Shown here: positions 49,498 to 60,395 of the stretch, one piece after another
Position numbering within the stretch: the first letter of the stretch is position 1
Layout of the letters: every line of letters begins with the position of its first letter
Assembly: GCA_002104985.1 (NCBI GenBank)
Contig: MCGO01000102.1
Location: forward strand, 62,001-126,000
DNA from: Rhizoclosmatium globosum
Taxonomy: Eukaryota > Chytridiomycota > Chytridiomycetes > Chytridiales > Chytriomycetaceae
Length of the DNA stretch: 64,000 bases
Direction: 5' to 3'
The notes under the pieces: model-generated
What the model saw: the letters and a program-made list of their open reading frames with translations, nothing else
The model's database searches: none
Told to the model about the DNA's origin: nothing
Translations under genes and position numbers: made by a program

Positions 49498-51066
49498 ATG
49501 GCAGCTATCGTCAACTTGGATTCAGCGGCCATCGCCTCTCTTCTCAAGAGTCACAACGACTTTCGCGCCAGCTACGGGATCTTGCCTCTCAAGTGGAACC
49601 AAACCATTGCTGATCATGCTGTTGGATGTTAGACACAGAACGACGTTACTCCCTCATACTAACGAAAAAGTACAGGGGCAAACCATTCCATTGCATTCAA
49701 AGACTTCACTGCGACAGATGGTGATCCTGGCAACACCATGCACGGAGACCACGAAGGTCTTGGACAAAACCTCATGTGGAAATACAGTAGCAACAAGCCC
49801 ACATTCGATTACACGGGGTTAGTCAGTGGATGGACGTCTGAAGTAGTCCCATCGGCTCCAGGAGGTTATAACCACGCATCTCAGGTGTTGTGGGGTAGCA
49901 CAACAAATGTGGGTTGTGCTATGGGGGCTGGACCTAACCCAGAACCTAACCCTTCAAACATTGCTCGGAACAATGCTATTATCCTTGTTTGCGACTATTA
50001 TCCAGCGGGGAATATCCAAGGGTCGCAATGGAACACAGTTGGTGGTAAATTGCCCAATGTTTCTGTAACTACAGCTGGAATTACAGGATTTAGTTCCGCT
50101 TCCGCCACTGTGACGGCTTCGGAAATTAAGTCTACTACTGTTTCCACGTTGAATATTGCAACCAACAGTATTGTGCTATCCACAGCTGTACCAAACACCG
50201 TCAAGACCACTGCTACTGTTGACAAGACCGGATCAGCGCAAACCACTACTGCCACCTCCAATTTAATTGATAGTAATTCTCCAACAGCCGATTTAATTGC
50301 GCTTGCTGCCGGTGTAATTCCAGGTCCCACTTCGTTTTCCCCAGTTTCAACCAATATTGCAAACACTGCTGCTTCTATTTCATCTCTTATCCCCTCAATC
50401 AACGCCAAGACGTCTTCTCAGATCGCCGCTGCTTTGGTTCAGACATTCCAACCCCTCACTGAGGGGGGAAGCGCAAAGTTTGGAGGGCCAAATCTTACGT
50501 CCAACAGTTCAGCGAAAAACAGTTTGGTCGCTGTTATTATTACCTCTACCTCTTATAACGTAAGAACATATTGATGTGTAGATATTTTCCATTGAACTCA
50601 AATATCATAGATCTCAACTCCTGTCTCTTTTGCAAAGACTTATAATGGTGCAACCAACCTTCTTACGACAGCTATTCCAAATGGAATTGCAATTTTTTAC
50701 GCGGTTCCAAGCAACATTACTTCCCAATGGTTCTCAATCGCCCACGACAAAACGTCTCAAACTGCGCAAGTTTCGTTTTTGACTGACCGTAAGCCGTTGG
50801 GAACTGTCAGTTTTCCTGCCAAGTATAACAAGAAGAACTTGAAGAGAGAAGAGGATGGATTCAGTGTCGCGATTGCCTCTATTCCCGTTACGGATGATGT
50901 TTCTGGGCCTGTAGTTACGTCTACCATTTCAGCCACCTCAGTGACTATAGTTAATAAGGCATATGTCGCGTCTGCTACCAAAACAAACAAGAATGTTTAT
51001 GCTTCTGGTGCTTCTGCTCAATGGTTTGGATTCATGGTCGTTATTTTCGCCTCATTGATGTTGTAG
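49498..51066 (+). CDS. CAP (SCP/PR-1) domain protein with GPI-type C-terminus
   Basis: Exons 49498-49627, 49676-50559 and 50611-51066 (phases agree) give 489 residues. The CAP domain spans about 10-185: LLKSHNDFRASYGILPLKWN, HAVGWANHSIAF, HEGLGQNLMW, YNHASQVLWGSTTNVGCAMG, AIILVCDYYPAGNIQG. A Ser/Thr/Ala-rich stretch (190-350) follows, then a beta-rich region (about 355-440). The last residues, SGASAQWFGFMVVIFASLML, look like a GPI-attachment signal. Oddly there is no N-terminal signal peptide: the protein begins directly with the CAP domain, as does the fusion gene at 8811. Either an upstream signal exon was missed (only 118 nt separate it from the preceding stop) or entry to the ER is unusual. 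CAP proteins bind sterols or lipids. Confidence 0.8.
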
Positions 51067-51203
51067 CCTCTTTTACTGGTTTTCCTTTTGTTTGCCTCAT
51101 GATTATTCAATAAACTCTGAAGTATAAATGACACCAAGTATTTTTTTTAGTTAAATAAGCCGCAGAATTTAAATTTCTTTCATCATTAAGCAATGTTTTA
51201 GTG

Positions 51204-53587
51204 ATGACCTCGACCCAAACCATGTGTCAAATGTAAACGAGCCCGCAAGAAGTATGAAGTGTCTGGAGATGGCGTCAACTGTCTTCGTTGTCTTTCGCTT
51301 GGAGCACTATGCTGCTTCGAAGTTGTTCCTAAATCAGGCGATCGAAGAACTCTTGCAGCTTATCCATGCGACCGATGCAGCAGAAACAGATGGAAATGCA
51401 CCGTATATGCAGGACAAACTGTATGCCACTTGTGCCAGGTGCATGGAACAGAGGCTGACTGCCAAGTGGTTCCTGCCCTGCAACCTACACCGTCGCAAGA
51501 CTATTCACGCTCTGAATCTCCAAAAACATCAACCTCTGGTTCCATTCCTTCTGCAAAAGGAGTATTGGACCAAGTCCTTCAAGTGTTCAACAGCTCTTTA
51601 CAGGAAACCCAATTTGACTATGCAGACTGGAGGATGGAGGATCCTGATTTGATGCCAACGATTGAAGATTTCATGCTCGCTTGGTCATTGAGTACTGCGA
51701 ACGGAACAAGGCCACCTGTGTGGTTTGGAATGGATGGAGACTACTTTTTACGAACATTCTTGGTGCGAGGCGCCATCTTTTCTTCGTGTATATTTAACGC
51801 TTGTTTTGATAGGTTTGCTTTGTGTGCAATAGCAGCTCACGTGCACAATCCCCCGTTACCCGAAGCTGTGTCTTTCTCACTATTCCAACGCGCGAGAAAA
51901 GCCATACTGCGAATGGCTGGTTGTAAACCTTGTGTAGATATGGTAAAAGCATATGGATATCTTGTTCTCTTCGCTATACGTGAGTTCTTCATCATACGGA
52001 ATTTGTTTGATTGATTTATCCTTTTTATTTAGACAAAGGTCAGCCAGCTGTTGGACAGAATTTCTTGAAGCTGGGGTTAGATGTTATTAGAGATTTAAGA
52101 TTGGATGTGGATCCAGATGATTCTCCTTGGCTATTTCACTTGAATCTTACGCCACGTCAAAAAGAAGATCGTCGACGGGCTTTTTGGGGTCTATACGGCA
52201 ATTATATGGCAGACTTGGGATATAATCCAGATCCATCGTTTGAATGCGACATAAGTGGGGATAATGTCAAACCACCTGGAGAAGTATTCGACCTAGGGCA
52301 ACCAATCTTTGAAGACAGCGTCGCTCTGAAATGGGTGTGGAAACTAAGTGAAATTTTGCATAGAAATCGCAAATCCCTTCTGAAACCACCTCAATCTCTC
52401 TTGAAGATTCTTGACCTTGATACCAGCCATGGTTTAATCGAAAACGTTCAAATAATCATATCACAATGCAAATATCTGTTGCTTTACTCGAGCTCTCCGT
52501 TGGAAATTACGTATGAAGACGCGGAGCGGTTCAAAGTGCAACTTGCAAACGTCTCAGTACGCTTCTTATTCCACACTTACGCATTAAATTTCTTGACATT
52601 ATCCTGCCTGTCTGCGCTCCACCGGCCAAAGCTCTACACTACATCATTAAAATCCTGTAATCCCAGATTTTTAAGTCTTAAACAACATGAAAGCATCCTG
52701 TCGGCAACAAATCAGTGCCTTGAATGTGCGCACCGACTTACGAATATATTCTTTCATACACACGAAGAGTGTATGACCTACGTCGGCTTTAGCATATTCA
52801 CTCAACTCATCTACAATCTTTTTGAGGCGTGCATTATTTGCTGGTTTGCGTCCTGTCGAATGACTGTCGCATGGAGAGCTTTGATGAATCCAGCTGTTGC
52901 AATCTGCGGTGACGATTGCAAGGGCTTCTGAGCTGATTTGGAGTCAAGTTCTCTTTTATTGAAAACCCCAGCTTTCACGCTTATCAAGCCGAATTAAAAT
53001 TCCTTCTTCCTATCACAATCCCCGCCTCTCCTCTCCTCCAATCAGCAACTGTCTTGGATATCCCTTCCACACACGTGAGTGATATTGGTGTAATTGGCAG
53101 TTTCGGAGAGCGGTTTAACTTGATCGTGTTCCTTGACTTGATTAATAAAAGCTTCCTTGTTTTCAATCTCCGATTCTCACATTCAGCTTGCACTTAAAAT
53201 AAAGTCTACGTAACACCAGCCTATGTGGAAAGAGAACGTCTGTTAGCCATGGCAACGAAATTAACTGAATTCATGCAGAGAGTTGTGGAAGTAGAAGGGA
53301 CAAAGTCTGGATCAACGATTGTGATACTTCGGTGTATGCAAGCGATGGTGCGAGAAATGTTTATATATCGCAGTGGTGTTGTAATTGAAGACACAGAATC
53401 GAGATCTGGTATTGACGGGTTAGAACTCCGAATGACAGTCATGTCTCTTGTTGGTGACGATTTTGAAACAATCGAAAAGGAGCCTTATGCCTATCTTGGT
53501 TTATTGGGACTTGAGGTTGCTGGAGGAGTACGGTGGAAAGGAAAGTACGAACCTGAATGGAGAATGTTTTGGACTTCTAATACCTAA
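51204..53587 (+). pseudogene. Double zinc-cluster transcription factor, paralogue 2 (decayed, LTR-split)
   Basis: Homologous throughout to the genes at 43314 and 53797. Lesions seen: (1) one extra A directly after ATG 51204 throws the frame before the zinc cluster; (2) in the first cluster the third Cys is Tyr (RARKKYEV where the paralogues have KKC); (3) the exon-1 end lacks the FSQPxYL segment, and the following intron is open in frame; (4) a 321-bp solo LTR splits codon 3' of WRALMNPA. The second cluster (CDRCSRNRWKC...CHLC...C), WFGMDGDYFLRTF, DVDPDDSPW and NLTPRQKEDRRRAFW are still readable. Removing the LTR and one target duplication rejoins the frame at NPAYVERERLL. The C-terminus 53221-53587 is otherwise intact. 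Confidence 0.85.
52895..53215. mobile_element. Solo LTR (321 bp) with 5-bp target duplication CCAGC
   Basis: The insert begins TGTTGCAATC and ends GTCTACGTAACA (TG...CA termini, short imperfect TGTTGC/GTAACA inverted ends). It is flanked by CCAGC at 52890-52894 and 53216-53220. It contains an AATAAA-type signal (53143-53150) and no reading frame. TG...CA ends plus a 5-bp duplication are the hallmark of LTR retrotransposon integration, and the absence of internal sequence suggests LTR-LTR recombination. Confidence 0.8.
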
Positions 53588-53796
53588 TTGTAATATAAAA
53601 AGTCAATTGCATAGTTCAAACCAGAAAGCAGGATGTGACTGGATTCCCAATCCAGTCTGAGAGAGAACCAACCAACCTTCATGGAAACTGTTTTGAAAAT
53701 TGCAAAAATGAATCGTTACATCACCCGTAAAGTCAGAGGTTATTTTGGAATTTGAGATTAAGTTGAACAGCAGACTCCAAACCAGCCCCCAAAAAA

Positions 53797-56278
53797 ATGT
53801 CAACCCGAAACAAGGCATGCACACAGTGTCAAAAAGCCCGAAAGAAGTGCGAAATACAAGCCGACTATTCACACTGCCAACGATGCTACTCTCTTGGGAT
53901 CCCGCAGCTATGCCAATTTGAAGTGAAACCCAAGTCCAAAGACACGTTGGCCCCTCAACCATGTCTTCGATGCAGCAAGAACAGATGGCGATGCATGTTA
54001 ATACCAGGACAAAGTTCTTGTCGCCTTTGTCAGAGCAGTGGAAACGGCAGTGACTGCATCTTTGAAGTTGAACTTGAAGTCTTGACTACATCCCAGTCAG
54101 AACCTTCGCCTGCCGAGCAGCAGTCCTACTCCAGCACCATTGAATCTACTATTTCGTTACCTTCAGACTCTAGTAGTCTCGGGGCAAGCGTATTAGACCA
54201 TATCATACATGCATTTGACCAGCCATTAAACACAACTGATATGATGATTGAGGATCCAGATTTGATGCCTACCATGGACGACTTTGTACTGGCTTGGTCG
54301 TTTTGTACTGCAAACGGGACACAGCCGCCTCTTTGGTTTGGAATGGATGGAGACCACTTCCTACGGACCTTCTTTTCACAGCCGCCGTATTTACGGTACA
54401 GTCTCCAGATATTATCGAATCTAAACTAATAGAAAATTTCTAGATTGGCTTTGTGTGCATTTGCGGCCCATTCTCGTATCCCCCCACTACCAGAGCCTGT
54501 GTGCTTCTCATTATTCCAGCGAGCGAGGAAAGCGATATTTCGAATGGAGGGGAACGAGGTTTGCGTAGAAATGGTGAAAGCATTAACATATTTATTTCTC
54601 TTCTCAATGCGTGAGTGCAAGCCTTTTGATTTGTGGTATTCACTCATAATCATCCTTCGACAGATAAGGGCCAACCTTCCATCGGCAGAAAGTTTTTGGA
54701 AAGAGGGGCCGAAATATTGCTTGAATTACGGCTCGATGTAGATCCTGATGATTCCCCATGGCTGTTTTCACTGAATCTGACACCACGTCAAAAAGAGGAT
54801 CGCAGGCGTGCATTTTGGGCTCTCTATGGATGGTTTATCACGGATTTAGGGCTAAATCCAGATGCATCGTTCACTGTTCCGCTGTCAGATAATGGCGTAA
54901 AACCTCCGCATGAGGTAGTTGATCAAGGCCAGCGCATCTTTGAAAGAAGTCCATCCGTAAAGTGGAGCAACGCTTTGAGTAAAATCGTGTACAAGAATCG
55001 TCAAATATTGATGAACCCACCACAATCGATCACGGCTCTGATTGAATCAGCAACACACCAGGACCTTGAATCAAGTTTCAATGATACCTTGTTGAAGTGT
55101 GCAGATCTCGTGCTTTATGCGGAATCACCATTCTACCCTAAAACTTCCGGAAGACCAAAAAATTTTATCCAGGGGAGCTCACTATTATTAGGGGGGAGGG
55201 GGGGGACGAGCCCCCCCCTTCCTTCCCCCCTAAAAACCCCCCTCGAACCCCCCCCTTTTGGACAATGGTTGTGATGTTGGCCTTATTATTATGTGTACTC
55301 TAAATGCATTATTGGGATGTCGGAATTGCTATGCTGTCAACCAGTTCCTTAGCTCCTCCAGCAGAGAGTGGACCCAAGGATCTCAAGTGTACCGGTTCGA
55401 GTCACAGTGAGGTCATCAAGAAGTTTTAATCAAGTCATGTGAGGAAGGAGATGGAAGAAGAGAGGTGGAGATGGAAGAAGTTCCAGAAGATTCGGAGGGG
55501 GAAGACCTCATTCAATATCACTGAGGATGATTCTTCTCGCTTCAAACAGCAACTTATCGCCAACAAAGTCTTCAATCGTTATCTCTTCCAGGTTTACGCA
55601 TTCAACTTTTCATTGCTTGCGACCATCTCTGTTTTAAACAGACCAAGACTATATGTCACATGTTTGAGGTCTTGCCATCCACGATTTTTGAGCTCCAAAC
55701 ATCAGCAAATTGTCTTGCTTGCAGCTACACAATGCCTCGATTCCGCGCATCGAACTGCCAATTTATTTTTCTTCGCGGAGACGGATTGTTTAGCCGGTTT
55801 TGGTCCGGCCGTATTCACTCAGCTGATATACTATTTATTAGAAGCCGCTATCGTTTGTTGGTTTGTTACATGTCGAATGAGTTCGGGGTGGCGGTCTCTA
55901 CTTGATCCACAACTCGTTGAAAGGAAGCGATTGTTGAGGATAACGAAGAAAATGGCTGCATTCGTTCAAAAGGTTGTTGATTTGGAAGGGGCAAAGTCCG
56001 GTCCGACAAGTGCGATTTATCAATGCTTGCTGAGCATGGTCCCCGAAATGGTCAAATGTTGTGAAGTTGACACAGAAGAAGAATGGAGGACATCCTCAGA
56101 ATTGGAGGGAGTAGAAATTAGTATGACAGTGACATCTCTTGTCGGCGATGAAATTGAAAAGGTTGAGAAAGAGCCTCATTCACATCTTGGTCTCTTGGGG
56201 CTGGACATTGCTGGAGGAGTTCGATGGAAAGGGAATAGTGAGCCTGCATGGAGACTATTTTGGAAACTAAATGACTAG
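53797..56278 (+). CDS. Double zinc-cluster transcription factor, paralogue 3 (interrupted by insertion)
   Basis: Exons 53797-54395, 54444-54610 and 54664-56278. Two tandem zinc clusters: CTQCQKARKKC...CQRC...C (about 7-34) and CLRCSKNRWRC...CRLC...C (about 57-90). WFGMDGDHFLRTFFSQPPYL, DVDPDDSPWLFSLNLTPRQKEDRRRAFWALYG and the C-terminal GGVRWKGNSEPAWRLFWKLND are intact. In exon 3 a 375-bp insertion (55134-55508) flanked by CATTC separates LYAESPF from NITEDDSSRF and introduces stops. Subtracting it and one CATTC copy leaves 666 codons plus stop, matching paralogue 1. No other lesion is visible, so the insertion is probably recent. Splicing within the insert cannot be excluded. Regulated genes are unknown. 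Confidence 0.8.
55134..55508. mobile_element. 375-bp insertion with G/C hairpin and Pol III box-like motifs, TSD CATTC
   Basis: Flanked by CATTC at 55129-55133 and 55509-55513. The 5' part holds a G-run block (55191-55205) facing C-run blocks (55211-55218, 55225-55230 and beyond), able to form a strong hairpin or G-quadruplex. The 3' part contains GGTTCGAGTC (55394-55403), a good tRNA B box, preceded about 40 nt earlier by an A-box-like TTAGCTCCTCCAG (55349). No reading frame. The Pol III boxes suggest a tRNA-derived SINE-type element; the short 5-bp duplication is atypical for one, so the class is open. Confidence 0.6.
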
Positions 56279-56345
56279 ACCATTAAATCACACGCAAAGA
56301 ACTTGTATTTGGCAATTAAATATAAATACATGAATGAAAGAGGGT

Positions 56346-57020
56346 CTATGCCAATTGTTCGTATTCAGGACCACTTCGGACGAACCTCCTGAACTCCTTT
56401 CCAACGTATTCGAAAGCACAGTTCCAAAAGCAGAATCCACTCGAAAGAACGACTACGACAAATATCGTGTATCTTTCCCATCCTGGAATACGTTGAATGG
56501 TGGAATGCTCCAATAACCCTGTACCCGTGACGTAGACTGTCAAACCCATAAGAACAAGCCCTGTGTACCGCTTGAAACACGTCCATTTCTTACTAGCCCC
56601 AATACCTCCAAATGTGGTCACAGGAAAGTAACGCATAGCCGTTCCCAACACTGAAACTGCAACAGTGAGTGCAAACGTCAACAACCCAATCACACCATGC
56701 CAGCTTTCCCAGTGTCTCTTGCCCTTGTTTGTCTTGTTTTGGTTCACGGCCCAGAAACCAACACATGCAGCGATACATGCGATAATCTGGAGAACTGCAT
56801 GGTTACTGACGTTTCGCTTTCTTTCGGCGGCTGTTTTGGCTTGACTGTCTGTCCGTTGAAGCATAATAGAAGCTGAAATAGAGGCCCAGATGAAGAGACA
56901 CATGGCGATTGGGTGCAGAGAGTATAGGACATATTCTTTGGTATATGGGTATGCTGTTGCGACCATCGCAACTCCGAGGGAGACAATCAGGATAGTCTTG
57001 GGACACAGCAGGAACGACAT
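56346..57020 (-). CDS. Cytochrome b561-type membrane protein
   Basis: From ATG 57020 (MSFLLCPKT) this is a 224-residue protein; an in-frame ATG at 57137 would add 39 residues. Hydrophobic segments: TILIVSLGVAMVATAY, LHPIAMCLFIWASISASIML, AVLQIIACIAACVGFWAV, WHGVIGLLTFALTVAVSVLG, YTGLVLMGLTVYVTGTGLL and IFVVVVLSSGFCFW. His residues in LYSLHPIAM, NVSNHAVLQ and ESWHGVIG occupy three of the four heme-ligand positions of b561 proteins. At the expected fourth place (before TGL in TM5) I see KRY rather than His. Family members move electrons from ascorbate-type donors to ferric iron or monodehydroascorbate. With one ligand doubtful, one of the two hemes may be missing. Confidence 0.75.
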   Translation of the reverse strand: MSFLLCPKTILIVSLGVAMVATAYPYTKEYVLYSLHPIAMCLFIWASISASIMLQRTDSQAKTAAERKRNVSNHAVLQIIACIAACVGFWAVNQNKTNKGKRHWESWHGVIGLLTFALTVAVSVLGTAMRYFPVTTFGGIGASKKWTCFKRYTGLVLMGLTVYVTGTGLLEHSTIQRIPGWERYTIFVVVVLSSGFCFWNCAFEYVGKEFRRFVRSGPEYEQLA

Positions 57021-57526
57021 TTTGAGCTGGTTATCGAGAAGAATTCTGGAAGGAACGGATTGTGATAACTTGAGCAAAGGTGTCAGAAGTGGCTCGAATC
57101 TGATTGGTTGGATTTGCCTCACTTCTCCCGAAACCATGCCTGTTTCATGTCCCTATTGGCTCCGTCTTTCCGCGACACAGTGGACGCCGCAGATTCCAGA
57201 TTAGATAATTTATTAATTCGTATTCATAAATATTAACTTTCCATTCTCGTCCCATGTTTTTCGGTGGGTAGAGTTGTACATTCTGTCCCGCCCTCATAAC
57301 TGCATCCAAAGATGAACGTCACCGGCTTTCTTGAATGAAAAGAGAATGGAAATAAGGAATGTTCAAAGCAGTTCGAATTCATTTTGGAAATTGGGTCGTT
57401 TGGGGAATGTGGAAAATTCCTGGAAAATTCCAAACAACCCAGCCAGCCATAAAAGACACCTTGGTCCCTTTTCTTTTTCCACATTCAAACACTGATTCAA
57501 GTGCTCCTTCAGCTAACCCATGCAAA
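57021..57526. promoter_or_regulatory. Divergent intergenic region
   Basis: 506 nt between the b561 start and a small plus-strand frame. It may include a longer b561 N-terminus to 57137. No other gene is supported. Confidence 0.4.
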
Positions 57527-57859
57527 ATGTTGTCTACGCCTACGATTATCGTGACCCAGCACGAAGACGATGAAGCAGTTGTTGACAAGTTATCAATGTC
57601 ATCATACCATGATCAGAATCCATCGAGACTTACGACCCACCGACCCAGAACTGTGTCTCGAAACTTTGTGCGAGCTCGCCATCCTGTCGCTACCATTTGC
57701 TGTGCTCTGTGCGGAGGAAGAACACCAACATCACAAGCAGTCGAAGTTGGCCTCTTGAGGCCCAAAGTGTTGTATGAGCTTCGCAAGCAATACCCATCTT
57801 TACAATCAACCCATAGTATTTGCTGTATTCCAATAGGAACAGTTATAAAGTCAATTTGA
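57527..57859 (+). CDS. Hypothetical small protein, 110 residues
   Basis: ATG 57527 opens a frame starting MLSTPTIIVTQHEDDEAVVD, with CCALCGG in the middle and IPIGTVIKSI at the end. It is preceded by a pyrimidine-rich promoter-like stretch and followed by an AATATAATAAAAG sequence suited to polyadenylation. I recognise no family. In-frame extension upstream to 57359 is possible but looks non-coding. Weak evidence: it could be chance. Confidence 0.3.
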   Translation: MLSTPTIIVTQHEDDEAVVDKLSMSSYHDQNPSRLTTHRPRTVSRNFVRARHPVATICCALCGGRTPTSQAVEVGLLRPKVLYELRKQYPSLQSTHSICCIPIGTVIKSI

Positions 57860-58028
57860 ATATATAATAAAAGAGCTGTCGAATGAATACCTTTTCCTAC
57901 GAGAACCATATACATCAATTAAACTCTATATCTTTCATACTCTGTCGCTGTCAGCTGCCATGAACTGTAGTGACCTGTTCAAGAGGAGAACCAACTTTGT
58001 TTTTTGTTTTTTTCGAAGTCAAGTTGAA

Positions 58029-60276
58029 ATGGTCAAACGCAGAGCCAAAAGCAAGCGCGCCCCAGCGTCGAAGCAGTACAAAATCGCAGCAAAGGTCAAC
58101 GAACATGGACGTAAAATGCGGAAGGCGGCGAGAAACAATCCAAATCCAAAGCGTGGGTGTTCCTGAGTTAGGGTTAAGTTAGGGTTAACATCGTTTCTTT
58201 TAGGATTGAAGAAGGATCCGGGTATTCCAGCCTTGTTGCCGTACAAGGATAAGCTGCTTCAGACGATCGAGGACAACAAGAGACGGGTGCGCTTTCACTT
58301 GACTAGTACCCTCCAACTTCCACCTAACTAACTAATAACCTGTTCAGACGGAGGAGGAAAAGAGACTCGCAAGAGAGGCAAAGAACAAGGGAAAGCTGAC
58401 TGACAAACAGGCCCTTGCTGATCTGGTCAGGGATGCAAACAGACGTGCAAACACTTTCGAAGTCAACAACGAAGGATCAACCTTTGGAGAGTTCAGAACT
58501 GCCGATGAACTTGCTGCAACTGGTCGCAAAGATAACTCAAAGAAGGCGTACTACCGTGAATTCAGAAAGGTTGTCGAGCAGGCTGATGTCATTTTGGAAG
58601 TCTTGGATGCAAGAGATCCTATGGGATGCAGACCAAAGCAGATTGAAGAAATGATCATGAATGCTGGTGGAAACAAGAGAATTATTTTGGTTCTCAACAA
58701 GATTGGTGAGTTTGAGCAGTTTTCTTGTTCAAATTGACACTAACTTGTAACAGATTTGGTTCCCCGTGACGTTGTCGAAAAATGGATGAAATACCTTCGT
58801 AACGAATTCCCTACTATTGCCTTCAAAGCGAGCACGCAAGCTCAGCGTTCAAACATTGGTCGCAGCAACGTTCCAACTGACAAGGCCAGTGCTGACCTCC
58901 TCAACAGCAGTGAATGTCTTGGAGCCGATAACCTCGTCAAACTCTTGAAAAACTACTGTAGAAACAACAACATCAAAACCAGCATCACTGTCGGAGTTGT
59001 CGGTTTCCCCAACGTTGGAAAGAGTAGTGTCATCAACTCTTTGAAGAGAAGCAAGGCGTGTAATGTTGGTGCCTCTGCTGGTGTCACCAAAGTCGCTCAG
59101 CAGATTCACTTGGATAAAAACATCAAACTGTTGGATTGCCCTGGTATTGTGTTCAGCAAGGAGAGTCCTTCCAACGACCCTAAGGCTCAAGCCGAAGTTC
59201 TCTTGAGAAACTGTGTGAAATCTGAACTCATCGATGATCCAATCACTCCTGGTTCGTAATTTCTTGTTTCAATGATGATGCCTTTACTAAATTCCACCAC
59301 TTTGTTAGTCGAGCTCATCTTGTCCCGATGTAGCAAAGAACAAATTCAGCTCTTGTACGATATCCCTCCATTCTCTAGCACAACTGACTTCTTGATTCAC
59401 TTGGCCAAAGTCCGTGGAAGACTCAGAAAGGTATGAACTCTCGTATTGGCGAAAATTGGTATCCACTTAACTCAAATTAAATTAAATTAGCGAGGAAGCC
59501 CTGATCTCGAAAGCACTGCTCGCAGTGTTCTCCAAGATTGGAACGCTGGTCGCGTCCCCTTCTACACCCTTCCACCAAGCACCGGAGTGGCTGTCACCAG
59601 TCACGTCTCTAGTAGCCTTGTTACATCATGGAGCAAAGAGTTTGAAATGCCGGAGATTGTTGAAGTCGAGGAAGCTCTCATCAACTCTGTTGGTACTCGT
59701 GACTCTATGGGACGTATGGTTGCTATGAAGAGCAGTGCTCCTGCTGAGGACGTTGTTGATGATGACAACTATGTTGACGTAGATGAAGACGAGATGGATG
59801 AGGAGGATGATGAAGATGGTGAGTTTTTTTAATGCTTTCTTTCTAAACATTTTTACTCATCAATCCAATCATATTCAGATGAAGATGGTGAAGATTGGGA
59901 CGACGAGGAAGAGGGAGACGAGGATGGTATGATGGAGGAAGACGAGGAGGAAGAGGAAGAAGAAGATGAGGACGAAGAAATGGACGTGACACCCAAATTG
60001 AGCGCTCCAGCTGCCCCACCCATCGCTCTCGATATCAACAAACTAAAGGCACAAGCTGCTGCCAAGAGGATGAAGTCTGCTGCTGGGTCCGAGCCAAGGC
60101 AACCTGTTCGCGACCTTGCTGAGCAGTTGCTCAACCCACAAACTAACAAGGACAAGAAAAAGGCTGCCAAACAGAAGAAAAAGCTCGAACGTAGACTTAA
60201 CAAAGCTGGAGAAGAGGCTTACGACTTTGGAGAGCACTTTGGACTTCCAGAGGGTGACATGGACGAGGACGAATAA
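58029..60276 (+). CDS. NUG1: Nucleostemin/GNL3-family nucleolar GTPase
   Basis: Seven exons (58029-58152, 58204-58286, 58348-58705, 58754-59251, 59309-59430, 59491-59818, 59879-60276), all in phase, give 636 residues. The basic N-terminus [22 protein letters not shown] is followed by the circularly permuted GTPase typical of the YawG/YlqF class: DARDPMGCR, then G4 NKIDL, then G1 [12 protein letters not shown], the G2-like switch region, and G3 DCPG. The linker PPSTG and a very acidic C-terminus ([13 protein letters not shown]...[15 protein letters not shown]) end with a Lys-rich tail. Yeast Nug1 and fission-yeast Grn1 act in pre-60S ribosome assembly in the nucleolus. Intron 1 holds two telomere-like TTAGGGTTAA units. 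Confidence 0.92.
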
Positions 60277-60395
60277 GTGTGTGTGTGGTGCAATGTTTTT
60301 AGTTATATTCATTTCATGATTTGGAATAAACTGCTGCTGTTTATTAGATTTGGGTATTGGTAGAGTCCACATGTAAGTGACTGAAAGGAAATAAA

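Noticed and set aside
55349..55415. A functional tRNA gene in the 375-bp insertion
   Set aside because: B box and A-box-like motifs are present, but no cloverleaf can be drawn (no matching acceptor or anticodon arm); at most a tRNA-derived relic.
58153..58203. Chromosome-end signal from TTAGGG units
   Set aside because: Only two units, inside an intron of a conserved essential gene with genes on both sides; not a telomere.
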